Below, in pieces: positions 13,801-25,065 of a stretch of DNA of 64,000 nucleotides. The position numbers and the translations under genes were made by a program. The DNA lies in the NCBI RefSeq assembly GCF_039555335.1, contig NC_092640.1:28057446-28121445 (forward strand), written 5' to 3'. Source of the stretch: Amphiura filiformis (lineage: Eukaryota > Echinodermata > Ophiuroidea > Amphilepidida > Amphiuridae). How positions within the stretch are numbered: the stretch's first letter is position 1; every line of letters starts with the position of its first letter. The notes beneath the pieces are model-generated. The model saw only the letters and a list, made by a program, of their open reading frames with translations. It had not been told where the DNA came from and made no database searches.

Positions 13801-16800
13801 ATTGTATGGACCACCACCCCTTATCAAGATATTTGGGGGTACCCTCCCCCTCCATCCCACAATTTACGCCTATATGTCACTGACACGAGGAAAGTAAAAG
13901 CACTATTTATAATATAGTTATACGAATGTATATCCATATATCCAAGTATATCTCCGTTTAACAATGATATTGTGACATTTTGTTGACAGAGTTGTCGGAT
14001 CCATGTTCACCTGATCCGTGTGATTATGGAATCTGCTACTATGACAGCAGCAGAAAAGGGGGCTTTTGGTGTGAATGTTTCGAAGGCTTCAATGGAACCC
14101 ATTGCACCCATGGTTAGTGTGTAGGCCTATATAAGTAAAAGGCTCTATGTATTGAGATATAGCTCGTGAAAAGTTGAGAATCTACCAAGCATAATAAGAC
14201 ACCACGTTTGGTCCTATTCTGTCGGTCGGACATCCGGGCATGAACCGGCTGACAATAGCACTGGAGTGAAAACAACATTCGCATTCACTGAACTCTGGAG
14301 TGTATCACAAGATATATCACACTATTGTGCCAGGTTCGACTCTCTGCAAATAAAAATATGCGATAAGTTGTTTTCACGCATGAATGGATGTGACGTGGCC
14401 CCGACCGGTTGTTTGATGGGATCATTTATTAGTTTTTCAAACAAAACATCATGTATAACCAAGTTTTGGGCTTAAACAGCTAAAAGTGATATTGTGCTAA
14501 TGTATACAGATGCTTTTAAGTCGTTCTCAACTTTAATTTCCCCTCTTTTTCAAAATTATTCTCTTTTATAGTATTTTTTAAAGCTTTCTTGGATATAAAA
14601 TGTATCTATTAATGACCAAATTGGTGGCGCTATTTAGTTACTGGAAATTACGATTTCAAGCTTTTAATACAAATAATTCCTTTTATTTTTTGATACAATT
14701 TGTTTATAACATTTCCTTGTTGCTTGTTTCACCTATTCCAGCTGTTTTAATGGCGGTATTTATCACCTTACCCTTGCAAATAAAGAAATATGATTTAGGA
14801 CAAATAGCGCCATCTATAGTTTGCATTTAGTTAATAATGAAGCCAATTCTATATAAATCAAACAGCCGTGCACTATCAATAGAAAGCGCCACCATCGGCA
14901 CCTATTGGGGCACCGATATCTTTATCGGACAAAACTAAATGTGGCCCCTATAATTGTATGGAGAATATAGACCGTCTACATAATGGGGTTTGCATGTTGT
15001 TCCTTAAAAGCTTCTGTAGATGTTTTTATCCATAACATGGATGTAAATTCCTTTGCAACACGTTTTCTCTACAGATTATTTGAAACCAGAAATATACTGT
15101 GAAGCGGGCTTCAGCTATCAGATAGATATTTATGACGATAGCAGAGAGGTATATTGGGACTTGCCTGGGACGTACGACAACTCAGAAGAATATACTAATG
15201 GGGACGTTACTGTTTGGTGTAACCCGCCATCTGGAACGTCCTTTTCAGAGGGTACAAGAACAGTACTGTGCAAAGCAATTGACGAATCAGGCAACGATGC
15301 AAATTGCACTTTTGATGTGCTTATTACAAGTAAGATGTGTCTAACATTTTTTCTATTGACCCAACCTGACATAGCAATACAGCCTGATATAGTTTGCGGT
15401 TTTCCTCTGAAAATAATAAGTGTTGACTTATGCAGAATAGAAGGAATAGGGGGGTCCTGGTTAAAGGTATGCGGGACTCGTGCCACGGTTTGGGGAAATT
15501 TCAGTGGCGCCCAATTAAGACAAATTTGGATGCATTTTGGGTGTTTTTGTGAAACATTGGTATACTGTTGGGTAGCAAAAAGTATAGAGAAAGTCAGCAT
15601 CCAAAAGTCTGCGTGGCACATTCCCATACAAAGGTTTTCGAAGATCCTCTCCCGGTGGAGGGGGGCATTTCCACAATATAAAATTAGGAACAGCAAAAGT
15701 TAAAACAAAATAATATAATTGCTCTTTCCAAAGGTCCGTCCGTGAACGCCGAGAAAGGCCATCAAGTCTGGGTTTGGTATATGGCAGTGATGAAGCGCCC
15801 ATGACCATGATGACCATCGAAATCCTTTGTGAAGAAATCGACACTACGTCATCTTCAATGTGCACATTCGCTATTTGAGCATGCGCATTAAGGATGTGAT
15901 GATTGATGTATGTCTTGTTTCTTGCAAAATATATAGGGAATTACCAAATCTGTAGGCAGAACCTCAAAGTTCAGACCTTTACATTTTACCAATCACGTTA
16001 TAATATATCAATGTCTTACCTAATTCTAACTTTAACAGAGGATGAAGTTCCTGAAATCAACTGTATTGGAGACCTAACACGGTCAGCTGCTACCGGAGAG
16101 AGATTTGCTGTGGTGTCGTATCCGGAGCCCAATGTTTTCAATGCTAATTCATTTTCATGTTGGCCTGCATCAGGCTCAAACTTTAATATTGGTGATACGG
16201 TCGTGACGTGTCAAGCGTGGAAAAATTCAGTATCTGCACGGTGCCAGTTTAATGTCTATGTTCGAGGTATGTCATTTTGCATTTAACCTCTGTGGTGTTG
16301 CCAAAACAAAGAACTCGCTGACAGTTCCGATATTTTCAAGAGTAAAATACTTGATTGGGTGGAATTGAATTGTTATTATTTTCCATGCAGCAAACAAAAT
16401 AAAACCGAAACAAATCAAGGTGAGTGAAACACCCTGTGAAACACTTATCAACCTTGCATCATTACGAATTCTATAATGCCATAGCTAATTGCTGAAACTT
16501 TTACATATAGGCCAATGAATAAGCTGAATACCATATTATAAATTTAGCATTAGCTGACTATAAACTAAACACCATAAAACCTTTCAAAACAGTCATTTTG
16601 GTGTAAAGAATGGCCCTGTCAATTTTACCGCAACATGTGGAGTCTTACTCCATCTTTTTAACCATGATGTGGATCTCTAACACATTTCAGATTTAGAGAA
16701 ACCCACCATAATTTGCCCGGATTACTTCAGAATCGCTACCGCATATCAGGCATCGTATAACCAAGTTTGGTGGGGCCAACCAGACGCTACGGATAACTCC

Positions 16801-19800
16801 GGTATGGTCCGTCAGTGGTGCGATCCAGACCCAGGATCGATCCTTTATATAGGTGATCACATCATTGTGTGTTATGCCGAGGATAACCATGGCAACCAGG
16901 AATCGTGTTCTTTTGGCGTAGAAGTTTTAGGTAAGAAACTTAACCAAAAATAGTTGAAATTTTGGATGAAATTGTCCTCTTGTATGATTTTTAGGTTGAG
17001 TATTTTCAACCATTTTTGATGAAGATTTCTAAAAGTTGGTTAAAAATCCATAAAAATGGCATTCCTAGATATTTATGTGTGTGGTCAAAATCATGATTTT
17101 TTTATAATCTTCTCAAAACTAAGCATTTTTTACATTAATCTAACGTCACAATATGTCAATTTTTTTTAAACTTGTATACTTTTATATGGCTACTTTAGAC
17201 CAACAATTGTGCAGTTATGATGCCCAATTGTTTCAGAATTCTAGAATTAATACAAACCTTTCAGTCGTAGGCTATAGGGTATCAAATAGAATTTTTAATA
17301 TTGGGTCAAATTGAGAGGTCTTTTTTACGAAAAGAAATGTTAGTACTCTTAATCTACAAAAATATAAAACAACAAAAGCATGTCTACTGTACTCATTCGA
17401 AAAATACTGGCTTGTAACGCCATCATATAGGGCCATTGATAAAAAAGTTTTAAAAAAAGGCAAAAAAACAAAACAAAAAAAAACACAATTTCATTACCAT
17501 GTATAAAGCATGATGTATAAAACATAAACTGATCCCGCCTGCAATTTGCGGTCCAGGGCCACAGTGCTATATCGGACATCCAATAGTCTTTAATGGAAGT
17601 CAGCAGCCTCAGCCCTGCTGGGCTTGCGGCATTTATGTTTTAGCATCGTGGTCCTAGACCACAAATTGCGGACGAAATTAAATCATATTTGCGCCATGAT
17701 AACGTAGTGACCAAGGTCTTATGCGTTCCATGCATGTTAACATTGACTCTCTACCATTTTCAGATAATGAGCCTCCGTCAATCTCATGTCCCGGACGAAA
17801 AGTTCGATCAATGGATTGGGATCAAGATAACGCCCAAATTTGGTTTCTTGGAGAGGTACAGGCATGGGACAATTCTGAGTATCAACCGATAATAGAGTGC
17901 AACCCGCGTGAAGGGTATTTCTCTATGGGAGAGACTGAGGTTGAATGTACAGCCACAGACCAAGCCGGTAACGAACGTGGTTGCAAGTTTGGGGTTAACG
18001 TGTATGGTAAGTGACACACTTAAGAACATGCTCATCTGTATACACAGTTCTTTAAACCCATATGCATCAACATGCATAGAATGAACTTTGGGCGTGCTGG
18101 TTGCAAACACTCGTGCTCCACAACTTCAGGCTAACTTTTAAGCTATGCTTGTTGAATGGCGCAGTTATTGAGCCTTAGGGATGAGATCTTTTCTGAATAA
18201 TATTGACATTATGGTTTATTTGCAGTTAAGTTGAGATCTCGATTTTGGTACCAAGGTAAACAGAGAACTAGAATCATTCAAAATTAAGGTACGAGGACCC
18301 GTGCTAGTCACGTAAAACGTTTTGTTTATGCACAAGACACAGGGGCATGATCAAATGTAGACAAACATACATTTATAGAACGTACCAAAGTGACTTCGCA
18401 ATTGAGAGAGAGAATTGAAAATGTAGGACACGTGTAAATATCTGTTTTGTATGACAACACAAAGAGTGATGTTATTGTTGGCCTAATTTTATGGTGTTAC
18501 TTGAAGGGGCGACTCCATTTGAAATATACACTCCCTGTGTGTGAGATTAAGATCATATCATCCATATAGCGGGTGTATGGATTTCAACTGCAATAGTAAA
18601 TAGCCCAATGTTGGTGGAATGATTTACTGAGTAATGGAAATATCTTGAAATAGAAGTGGCAATATTATTCAACTATATATTCCCCATCCATGATAATGTT
18701 GATCTCATTTACCATTTACAGATAGCCAACAACCAACCATCGTGTGTCCATCCGATATCTACGCCAAACGTGACCCGGACGAAGCAGGCACAAATGTAGA
18801 TTGGGCAGTCCAGGGTGGGACAATGCTGACGACTCACCAGATGTAAACTGTAGACCTGACCAGCAACATGTATTCCTGTTTGGCACAACGACAGTAAGCT
18901 GTGTAGCCGCAGATGAGTCAAATAATCGTGGTTTTTGTCAATTCAACGTGGAAGTCACCGGTGAGTTGTTCTCTTCTCATCATTGAATATTCTCCTTCAC
19001 ACTTCGGTCCAATTTACATACTTAATACTCACGGAGATTGAAAACCAAGGCCGGGCGTAGCCGCTGCCTCGCCTGTTTTGCATCAACATTTCTTGATCGA
19101 TACAAATAAAAAATTGTATAACAAGGAGTGCAAGTATTGAGTGAATGTTCTTAGTCATTCAGTAGTTTCAAACAGAGTTTGGAATTAAATCTAATACTGG
19201 AACTTCCTTTTTGCAACTATTGCGATGTTGCGTCTGGAACCACCAGACTTCATCAGGCAACTGACCCGCAGAGCTGGTCACGTGATAGACGGCTAGGTAT
19301 CGTGACCAGCCCAGCGGGTTGAAGCCTGATGAAGCCTGGTGGTTCCAGGCGCAGCGTCGCAATAGTTGCAAAAAAGCAAGTTCCAGTATTAGATTTAATT
19401 CAAACTCTGAATGCAAGCATTATTGGAAGAAAGGAGAAGCATCCGGTTGAAAAGTACGTTTTGCTGCGGCATAAAAGCGAAAACGAAGTAGATAAGAAGA
19501 CGACTAACGATAGCAACGAATTTTAACAGAGATAAAAAAAATCCTACACATTTTAGTTTTAAATAACCACGCATAATGTGTCCATTTACCATGTTTTACC
19601 AAGTTTAGGCTAGAAGATAATCATAAAAACATTATACCTAAAAACTAGTGAATGGTCCGTCGTCAAACGTGTAATTTGTAATTTTTCGTGATCATCATTT
19701 ATCGTGTTATTGTTACCTTTCTTAACAGATCATGATGTTGCTACCATAACTTGTCCTGATGATATCGAAATAGAAACCATAGCAGGAGACAGTTATAACG

Positions 19801-22800
19801 TGGCTAAGTGGACAACACCAGTGTACACAGTAGACAATAATATACAAGGGACAGTATTTTGTAATTACGATTCGGGTAGCCAATTCAACATTGGCTCTCA
19901 GATGGTGGAATGCACTGTCACATTGGAGAATGGGATATCGTCTGGATGTTCATTCTTTGTTCGAGTAATTGGTAAGTTTATTCCGGAAGAATGTTTGGTA
20001 AACAAATCTTTGGAACAAAAGGTTTGAAAGTGCTTTGGCATGCCTGAAATGTACTGAACAAATTTGGCTTGGACTGCCCTCTTAAAGGTGTCAGGCATTT
20101 TTGGTATGGGTCAATTACGGTCAAACAGGGGGTCAAAATTGTAAATTATCCCAATTCCTTTTAAAAGTATACCAAATTACTTGCCTGATCAAAAAAGTTA
20201 TAGTTTGTCCTATATGCGACCTTTGGCGAGCTATGGTCAGAAACGTAAAATGACCACCAGGATGTACAGGACATACAGACTTAAGCGAGTGTGAGTTACA
20301 TGCTATAAATTAAAGTGATCTAACACTTGAAATGCTTCTGTGGTGCTTCTATACACAGATAACGAAGATCCAACAATACAGTGTCCGGCCAATCAAATCA
20401 TCTTAAGTGAGAACGGAGACCCAGTTACAGTTAACACTGACGGACCAACCTATGATGACAATTCCGGTGCTGTCACTATGTATTGCAGCCCTCACCTAAG
20501 CACAACAGCATTCGACATTGGGTTATGGGAGATTACTTGTGAAGCGGTGGATAGGAGCGTGAATAAAGCCGAATGTACTTTTGGCATCAATATTGTAGCT
20601 GCAGGTGAGATATGTTGTATTGTAAGCTAAGGACCGGAGTCTAAACATCGATTATCAGCTCACTGTTGTATAGCACCATCGATTCAGGAGGGGGATGTCC
20701 AAGTTTCAAGCTGAACCCCAACTAAAATTACTTTTGGATGGTGTTTGCTGTTCCTCTTATAGGCTATGAACTGTGAGAGAAGCACTAGTGTTACTTACGA
20801 ACTCATTAATTTTTTCATCTCATGTCTCTGGGATCGCTTTTAAGCGGTAAAACCACTTAGGTTGATAAATTATTGTTACAGGCCATTTATATATTTTTTT
20901 CTGTTTTTGTTTCTAGCATCAAGCGATCCCTGTGAGGGAGACACAAATCAATGCAACGGTAGAGGGGTCTGTTTAACAACAAGCACAGCAAGTAAACAGT
21001 ATACATGTTCCTGTTTTGAAGGTTGGACTGGACAATTCTGCCAAGGTAGCGTTTAATGCTTCTCTATCTTAATTTCTCTTCTTCGGTGCTTTCTCTTCAT
21101 AAATGGCATAGTGGCGCAGCGGCAACTTCAACTCACGGTCGCGGGGTAGCACGAGGTCGTGGGTTCGAAACAATGTAGCGCCAACCTGTTGTATGAGAGG
21201 AGCTGCGCTACGATCGGGCGAAATGATTTTGATGCATCGCAAAGACAGCGGAATAAATTGTTAATGTTATACCCGTTAAATAACAGAAATTAAGTTAAAA
21301 GTTATTTATTAAAAAAACTTTTTGCCACGACACAGGTCTTCATTTAGACTAACATCACTGCTAAGAATTGTGCTGACTTGGAACATTTAGAATCCTGAAT
21401 ATTTTGTGTAGGCCTACTTTATATAGAAACGTAAAAGCATTGCACTAATACCATTTACTTGCATGCTTTTGTGTTCTCGTCTAGACATTATCACAAGGTA
21501 TTATTTCAATTTCTCTGTTCAGATACTGACTATCAGGACCCATGTGAAGGTCCTGGTGCAGATGGCGACTACAACTGGCAGTGTAATCAGAAAGGCACTT
21601 GTATAACGACAGATATTACTCTTGGGGAGTATACGTGTGAATGCTATGACGGCTGGATTGGAGACCGCTGCGAAGGTAAACACACCAAACGGTATAGGCC
21701 TATATTGCATGTTGCAGAGTCATTGCATGCGTGATCGTGAACCATCCGATTGGGGTGGGGATTGTGGTATTCGGTTTGCTTGAGCAGGAATCAACCGTTT
21801 CACGGTAATGTCAATGGGATATTTCAAAATCGTTACTTCATTTAGGAGCACGTGCGCCCTGCTAATATTACGCTGTGACACTGGCATGTTTGATAGCACC
21901 CGCAAAGCATGGCATTAATTCTCGGATTAAAACCTTTCAGAGGTCTTAACTGATACAGGCCTATTATCTGCAATGTCTTGAGCTTTTTATTATTTAAAAC
22001 TAAAAACTGCCCTATAACCTTTTTTTTTATATTGAAGAACAAGTTGAAATAAAATTTCACATTTCTAGTAACTTGATTGCTTTCAATATCTTTGCTCGTC
22101 CATGTGCAGAAAGTGAAAACGAGAATAGTGAAAGCACTACTGCTGTTGCAGGAGATGGTAATGGAGGCGATGGAAACGGCGATATTGACCGAGAGAACAG
22201 TGCACAATCTGGACTCAACACAGGTAATATTAATATTTGCATCTCGATTACACATGCTGTTAGTATATATCTCTCAAGTATGTGGCTAAGGTTCTAATAA
22301 GCGCTATTTATGGGATTCTTTAAATAGTTCTGGTTTTAGTTTAGTGGTTTAAACCTTTGATCACAACACAAACATTTGCGTACCTGGGATTTTCAGTCGA
22401 CACTTCGACTTTCATCAACAGACTGGCAACCCAAATTAGAGGTCAGTGACCTTTCCGGCACTTGACCCCAAAACCGGGTCGTAGACTCTAGGTAGCTTGT
22501 ATCGGCCCGTCTCTGTTCAGGGATGGCTGGTTCACTCTGAATCAGCTCCTAAATCTATTCAAAGGCACAGCTGGTACATATAATATACTTTTCTATTCTC
22601 TATTTCAGACAATGGTATAAAGATATTTTTTAACATTTTCTGAAGGCACACAATGATTTTACATTTATTTATAGTGTTACTTCCTATGTATCGGTGTACA
22701 TTATTTGGAGATTATTATTTTTTTTGAAAGATGCGAGTCATTTTGTTAACGGAAACACCACACATTTATATTGGTTCTGAAGTAATATACCGAATGAGTT

Positions 22801-25065
22801 CTTGACACTTTCATGCTGACCAACTTTACATAAAAATATTAATGCATAATTCATTTTGTTTATTTATTTCAGCGATCGTAGCTGGAGGAGCATCAGGAGG
22901 ACTGCTAATTGTGATAATAATCTTAGTGGCTATCATAGCGTGTTTCGTTGTTAAAGGCCGAAGGTAAGGACATTTTAAAGAAAATTATTGATACATTTGT
23001 TTCACTGTTACTCGCCGATATAAGGAAATAAACATAGAAGACTGATAAACAGCACCACTGGAACTACACCCATTATGTAGTAGCATTTGGAAAAAGATTT
23101 TGGTATATCTTAGCTTATCTTGTATTTTGCGCCGTTAGCAAGCTGTAGGAAACATATCATAGAACCATTATATTTACATTCGAATTTTTATAATGATGTC
23201 ATTGTATTATGAGGTAGTTGATCTTGTAAGAAAACTAGGTTTGATATCGCTCCCCTTGGAGGTTGAGCTAGTATTTTAAAATTCACACTCATCCTGTGGA
23301 ACATGGCAAATATTTCTAACATCGTCATAGGGGTACTATGTGACCTCATCAAGAATAGTTGGAAAGTTTTTTCAATGTTCATATCGTGTTGCATATCAAT
23401 GTATAGCTAATTTATTCCCCTTTGCAATGACACCACATTTGAAACAATCAGCTGATTCACTGCTGAGTACACGTTATGAATGTAGCGGGCCTTAAACAGA
23501 ATGTGCCAAATTGACCATTATTCTGTGCACAAACAACACTAGTGACTAAAATCAATAGCGGGGGAAAACCATACGCAACCACAACAGTCAGGCACCTCCT
23601 CCTCATGCTGCACACCAGCCTGGTCACATGTTGCTGTGGGATGGCATTCCATTCTTCAACCAGAATTCGTCGCAGGTCATTCAATGTCATTGCATTGCAT
23701 GGCTACTCTGACACGCACATTACGACCAAGCGGGTCCCACAAGTGTTCAATCGGATTGAGGTCTGGGCTGATGGCAGGCTGAGGCTATTCCATTAGCTCT
23801 ACTCCCATATTCTGTAGGTAGTCGTTGACAACCCTGGCACTGTGTTGGCGACCGTTGTCATCTTGGAAGATTGCATTAGGTCACAGATTGTGAAGATACG
23901 GGCTTGCAGCTTGCTGCACAAAGTAGTGGCCAATTTGGCATATCTGTTTGAGACACCACTACTCAGCCGTGAAAAAAATGGTTGTTTCAAATGTGGTGCC
24001 ATTGTAAACGGGGTTAAGTAGCTATCTATTGATATGCAACACGATATCATGTCACAAATAATCTGAGATATAAATGTTTGAAAAAACTTTCCAAACTTTT
24101 GTTGAGGAGGTTATTTAAAATGAATTAGCCAAATACGGCTCTTTTTTAGGTTCGCAATGAACTCATAAGGCAGCTCCATTTGCATTTCATATACCGTCTG
24201 AGAAAGGTTCAACCAGAGATTTTGCCTCAACAAGTGCAATTAATTTCTTTGAGTAATTTTATGGTGTTTTCATGTATATCTTATATGTTTTTTATGTCTT
24301 TTAATGTAAACATTGCAAATGTAATATTTCATGTAATTTGGCCTACAGGCCACGAATTTGAAATAAATTTAATCTGAATCTGAATCTTCCACAGAGGGAT
24401 AGAGTTGGTTCCATTTGAAATTCATTCTCCCAAAATCTTCCACAGGTGGAATGTGGACGGAAAGAAAATGCAAGTACAAGCTCGTTTCTGTCTGGGTAAA
24501 AGTGAGATGGACCAGATGGTAGATTGTAAATGTTACAGAATGAAGACTCATGTGTAAATTATCTGTATTTTCTTATCATTACATAGGTCTAAACCATCAG
24601 AGAGAACACTGTCCACTCATCCCTTAGCTGCATCCAATGGTAGTCAACCTGAAAACGGCAAATCACCTTCAGTAAAGAAGGACGGACTTGAGAATCCAAG
24701 TTATTCCTCCCACATTGATAGCCGGTATTCCCGCACTTCCAACGATATCGCAACCCACAGCTCCTCCAAATATGCCACCGCCAGCGTATACTCCAATGGC
24801 GGCTACAACCGGCAAGAAAATCCCGCCAAGATTGCCAAGTACGAACCCGTCAGCACTATACCAAGGTGGATCTGTAATGTACAGCAGAGGTGGATCGGTA
24901 GCCACATATGGTGGATATGAACGGCCTGATATGAATGGTGGAAATCAGCCAAACCAATCGTATGATAACACTTTGTATGAAACCAATGTTTACGAGGAAC
25001 TTGACGAAGTCACGATAAACCCACCACAGTATGAAGAGCCTGACTATATGGATGTCGAAGGCTGA
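4746..25065 (+). CDS. Gene 1: EGF/HYR single-pass membrane receptor-like protein (17-exon model)
   Basis: Joining 17 exons gives a signal peptide, four EGF, seven HYR, two EGF, a polar linker, one transmembrane helix and a cytoplasmic tail, about 1101 aa if two small indels are read through. All introns are GT-AG and every ectodomain exon is phase 1-1, so domains are cassettes. The start at 4746 is the first in-frame ATG and begins a good signal peptide. Known of the families: EGF and HYR (hyalin repeat) modules mediate extracellular adhesion and binding; HYR proteins are common in echinoderms. The tail carries NPSY, YEEL, YDN and a proline-rich KKIPPRLP, suggesting PTB, SH2 and SH3 partners (inference). 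Odd points: the HYR5 exon is one base short (about 18813) and the tail exon two bases short (about 24732); both bases are present in the second copy, so I suspect sequence error. I do not recognise a named orthologue. Confidence 0.85.
4885..7054 (+). other. Gene 1 intron 1
   Basis: Holds an aaaacgttttaaaacg-rich repeat (6050-6290) of the type also seen at 55970-56587, and a 30-bp inverted repeat (6451-6534, cttgcaggtt ... aacctgcaag). No extra exon found. Confidence 0.5.
7055..7180 (+). CDS. Gene 1 exon 2: EGF 1
   Basis: 126 nt between atag and gtaagc, phase 1-1. Six cysteines in EGF spacing (CETNPC, GTC, YCLC, FTGDFC) with a repeated Gly-Gly-Thr-Ala-Gly insert between cysteines 3 and 4. Confidence 0.85.
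7930..8265. repeat. Foldback with tandem agctccaaaagacccc units, gene 1 intron 2
   Basis: Ends gggtatgttcccc and gggggaacataccc are inverted. Inside are several degenerate copies of an agctc(c/t)(g/a)aaagacccc unit. Confidence 0.6.
8369..8491 (+). CDS. Gene 1 exon 3: EGF 2
   Basis: 123 nt, phase 1-1, acceptor tttcag, donor gtacgt. Typical DPCEPNPCYNGGGC start and CTCEPGWSGRKC end; six cysteines. Confidence 0.88.
8850..12055 (-). mobile_element. Degenerate APE-type non-LTR retrotransposon (LINE), antisense in gene 1 intron 3
   Basis: Minus-strand frames give an endonuclease then a reverse transcriptase. The endonuclease frame (10318-11808) has ICLQEHR, GGDFNA, LDFVLV and SDHRIV. RT blocks include FVDFSKAFDSVN and GILQGDTLAPYLF (9613-9933) and YADDIAL plus LYGSETWT (8852-9652). 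A TGA interrupts NGFRKGR near 10010 and frames shift between blocks, so the copy is dead. RTE/RTEX-like versus CR1-like is unresolved. Confidence 0.85.
12718..12849 (+). CDS. Gene 1 exon 4: EGF 3 with an extra cysteine
   Basis: 132 nt, phase 1-1. EGF with DPCDCSPCLHGGTC start and CYCPADFSGTHC end. It has seven cysteines; the extra one lies between cysteines 1 and 2 and may be unpaired or make an intermolecular bond. A GAT-repeat microsatellite follows the donor. Confidence 0.85.
12860..12932. repeat. GAT-repeat microsatellite
   Basis: Imperfect gatggtgat then uninterrupted gatgatgat just after the EGF 3 donor. Confidence 0.8.
13005..13669. mobile_element. TTAA-flanked MITE in gene 1 intron 4
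   Basis: TTAA then AGGGCAGGTCTATAGC at the left; the exact inverted end (gctatagacctgccct then TTAA) at 13650-13669. A TTAA target duplication is typical of piggyBac-type elements. No transposase inside. Confidence 0.75.
13990..14112 (+). CDS. Gene 1 exon 5: EGF 4
   Basis: 123 nt, phase 1-1, acceptor gacag, donor gttagt. DPCSPDPC start, CECFEGFNGTHC end, six cysteines. It contains an NGT N-glycosylation sequon. Confidence 0.85.
14113..15074 (+). other. Gene 1 intron 5
   Basis: AT-rich with no element recognised. The right contig begins at the point equivalent to 14910. Confidence 0.4.
15075..15329 (+). CDS. Gene 1 exon 6: HYR 1
   Basis: 255 nt, phase 1-1. HYR fold signature: KPEIYC start, YDNS in the middle, then FSEGTRTVLCKAIDESGN and a terminal C-TFDV strand. 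Identical module at 27861-28115. Confidence 0.88.
15330..16038 (+). other. Gene 1 intron 6
   Basis: No exon or clear repeat. In the other copy the G runs here are longer (28236-28245 and 28457-28467), showing run-length differences between copies. Confidence 0.4.
16039..16266 (+). CDS. Gene 1 exon 7: HYR 2
   Basis: 228 nt, phase 1-1. EVPEINC start, FNIGDTVVTCQAW and CQFNVYV end. Shorter than its neighbours in the central loop, so a divergent HYR. Confidence 0.82.
16691..16930 (+). CDS. Gene 1 exon 8: HYR 3
   Basis: 240 nt, phase 1-1. KPTIICP start, WGQPDATDNSG, then YIGDHIIVCYAEDNHGNQ and CSFGVEVL end: classic HYR. The equivalent exon in the second copy is one base shorter. Confidence 0.88.
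16931..17763 (+). other. Gene 1 intron 8
   Basis: AT-rich with several A runs; nothing recognised. Confidence 0.4.
17764..18006 (+). CDS. Gene 1 exon 9: HYR 4
   Basis: 243 nt, phase 1-1. EPPSISCP start, FSMGETEVECTATDQAGNE, CKFGVNV end. Intact and the same length in both copies. Confidence 0.9.
18007..18721 (+). other. Gene 1 intron 9
   Basis: 18520-18600 is a fragment of a repeat (ccatatag-gtgtatggatttcaa) also seen at 50880-51050. Otherwise nothing recognised. Confidence 0.4.
18722..18960 (+). CDS. Gene 1 exon 10: HYR 5 (one base short)
   Basis: Splice sites are good, but the length is 239 rather than 240 nt because a G run at 18813-18815 has three G where the second copy has four. Reading on in the second frame gives VSCVAADESNNRGFCQFNV, the normal HYR end. 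A sequence error or a real frameshift; I favour error. Confidence 0.75.
19173..19409. mobile_element. Foldback MITE in gene 1 intron 10
   Basis: About 237 bp, arms of about 115 bp (cagagtttggaattaaatct ... agatttaattcaaactctg). Present at the same place in the other copy. Confidence 0.75.
19729..19971 (+). CDS. Gene 1 exon 11: HYR 6
   Basis: 243 nt, phase 1-1. DVATITCP start, FNIGSQMVECTV, CSFFVRVI end. Lacks the usual acidic D-x-S-G core, so a divergent HYR. Confidence 0.85.
20359..20604 (+). CDS. Gene 1 exon 12: HYR 7
   Basis: 246 nt, phase 1-1. EDPTIQCP start, DGPTYDDNSG core, FDIGLWEITCEAVDRS, CTFGINIV end. Last HYR before the membrane-proximal EGF pair. Confidence 0.88.
20917..21045 (+). 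CDS. Gene 1 exon 13: EGF 5
   Basis: 129 nt, phase 1-1, acceptor ttctag, weaker donor gtagcg. SSDPCEGDTNQCNGRGVC and CSCFEGWTGQFC; six cysteines. Confidence 0.86.
21105..21200 (+). repeat. tRNA-like SINE head in gene 1 intron 13
   Basis: Box A-like tagtggcgcagcggcaac and box B-like gggttcgaaa about 35 bp apart. Also at 33905-33995. Too degenerate for a working tRNA. Confidence 0.4.
21523..21675 (+). CDS. Gene 1 exon 14: EGF 6
   Basis: 153 nt, phase 1-1. Long EGF with a Gly/Asp/Trp-rich insert between cysteines 1 and 2, then CNQKGTC and CECYDGWIGDRC. Confidence 0.86.
22110..22223 (+). CDS. Gene 1 exon 15: juxtamembrane linker
   Basis: 114 nt, phase 1-1. No cysteines; rich in Ser, Asn, Gly, Asp and Glu (AVAGDGNGGDGNGD). 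Probably a flexible stalk. It resembles the 72-nt linker exon of gene 3 in position, phase and composition. Confidence 0.8.
22873..22963 (+). CDS. Gene 1 exon 16: transmembrane helix
   Basis: 91 nt, entering in phase 1 and leaving in phase 2. Gly/Ala start, then about 20 hydrophobic residues (LLIVIIILVAIIACFVV) and a basic KGR stop-transfer. The gene 3 transmembrane exon has the same length and phases. Confidence 0.88.
23341..24115 (-). mobile_element. Tc1/mariner remnant in gene 1 intron 16
   Basis: Minus-strand fragments read FQDDNGR, VNDYLQNMGVELME, ISPDLNPIEHLWD and EEWNAIPQQHVTRLV of Tc1-type transposase, including the second D and the E of the DDE triad. N-terminal DNA-binding part is missing and stops intervene. 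Inverted ends ttggaaag / ctttccaaac. Confidence 0.85.
24160..24586 (+). other. End of gene 1 intron 16
   Basis: 24340-24385 ends in taatctgaatctgaatc, like the short-repeat tail of a LINE. 24390-24520 is another fragment of the patchy repeat seen at 18520. Same in the second copy at 36945-37370. Confidence 0.35.
24587..25065 (+). CDS. Gene 1 exon 17: cytoplasmic tail, frameshifted in this copy
   Basis: Terminal exon ending in TGA at 25063. It starts R-S-K and runs to an NPSY motif, then two bases are missing at about 24732 relative to the second copy (CCCGC versus CCCACGC), which shifts the frame. The downstream frame still encodes KKIPPRLPS, YDNTLY, YEEL and a terminal YMDVEG. Without the two bases the protein would end early at an out-of-frame stop near 24920. 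Confidence 0.82.

Noticed and set aside
15130-15696. Open frame of 188 codons antisense to HYR 1
   Set aside because: Overlaps the exon and adjacent intron on the wrong strand, with no domain; a shadow.
24688-25065. A separate small gene starting in the gene 1 tail
   Set aside because: It is the correct tail frame resuming after the two-base deletion; the second copy joins it to the exon start.
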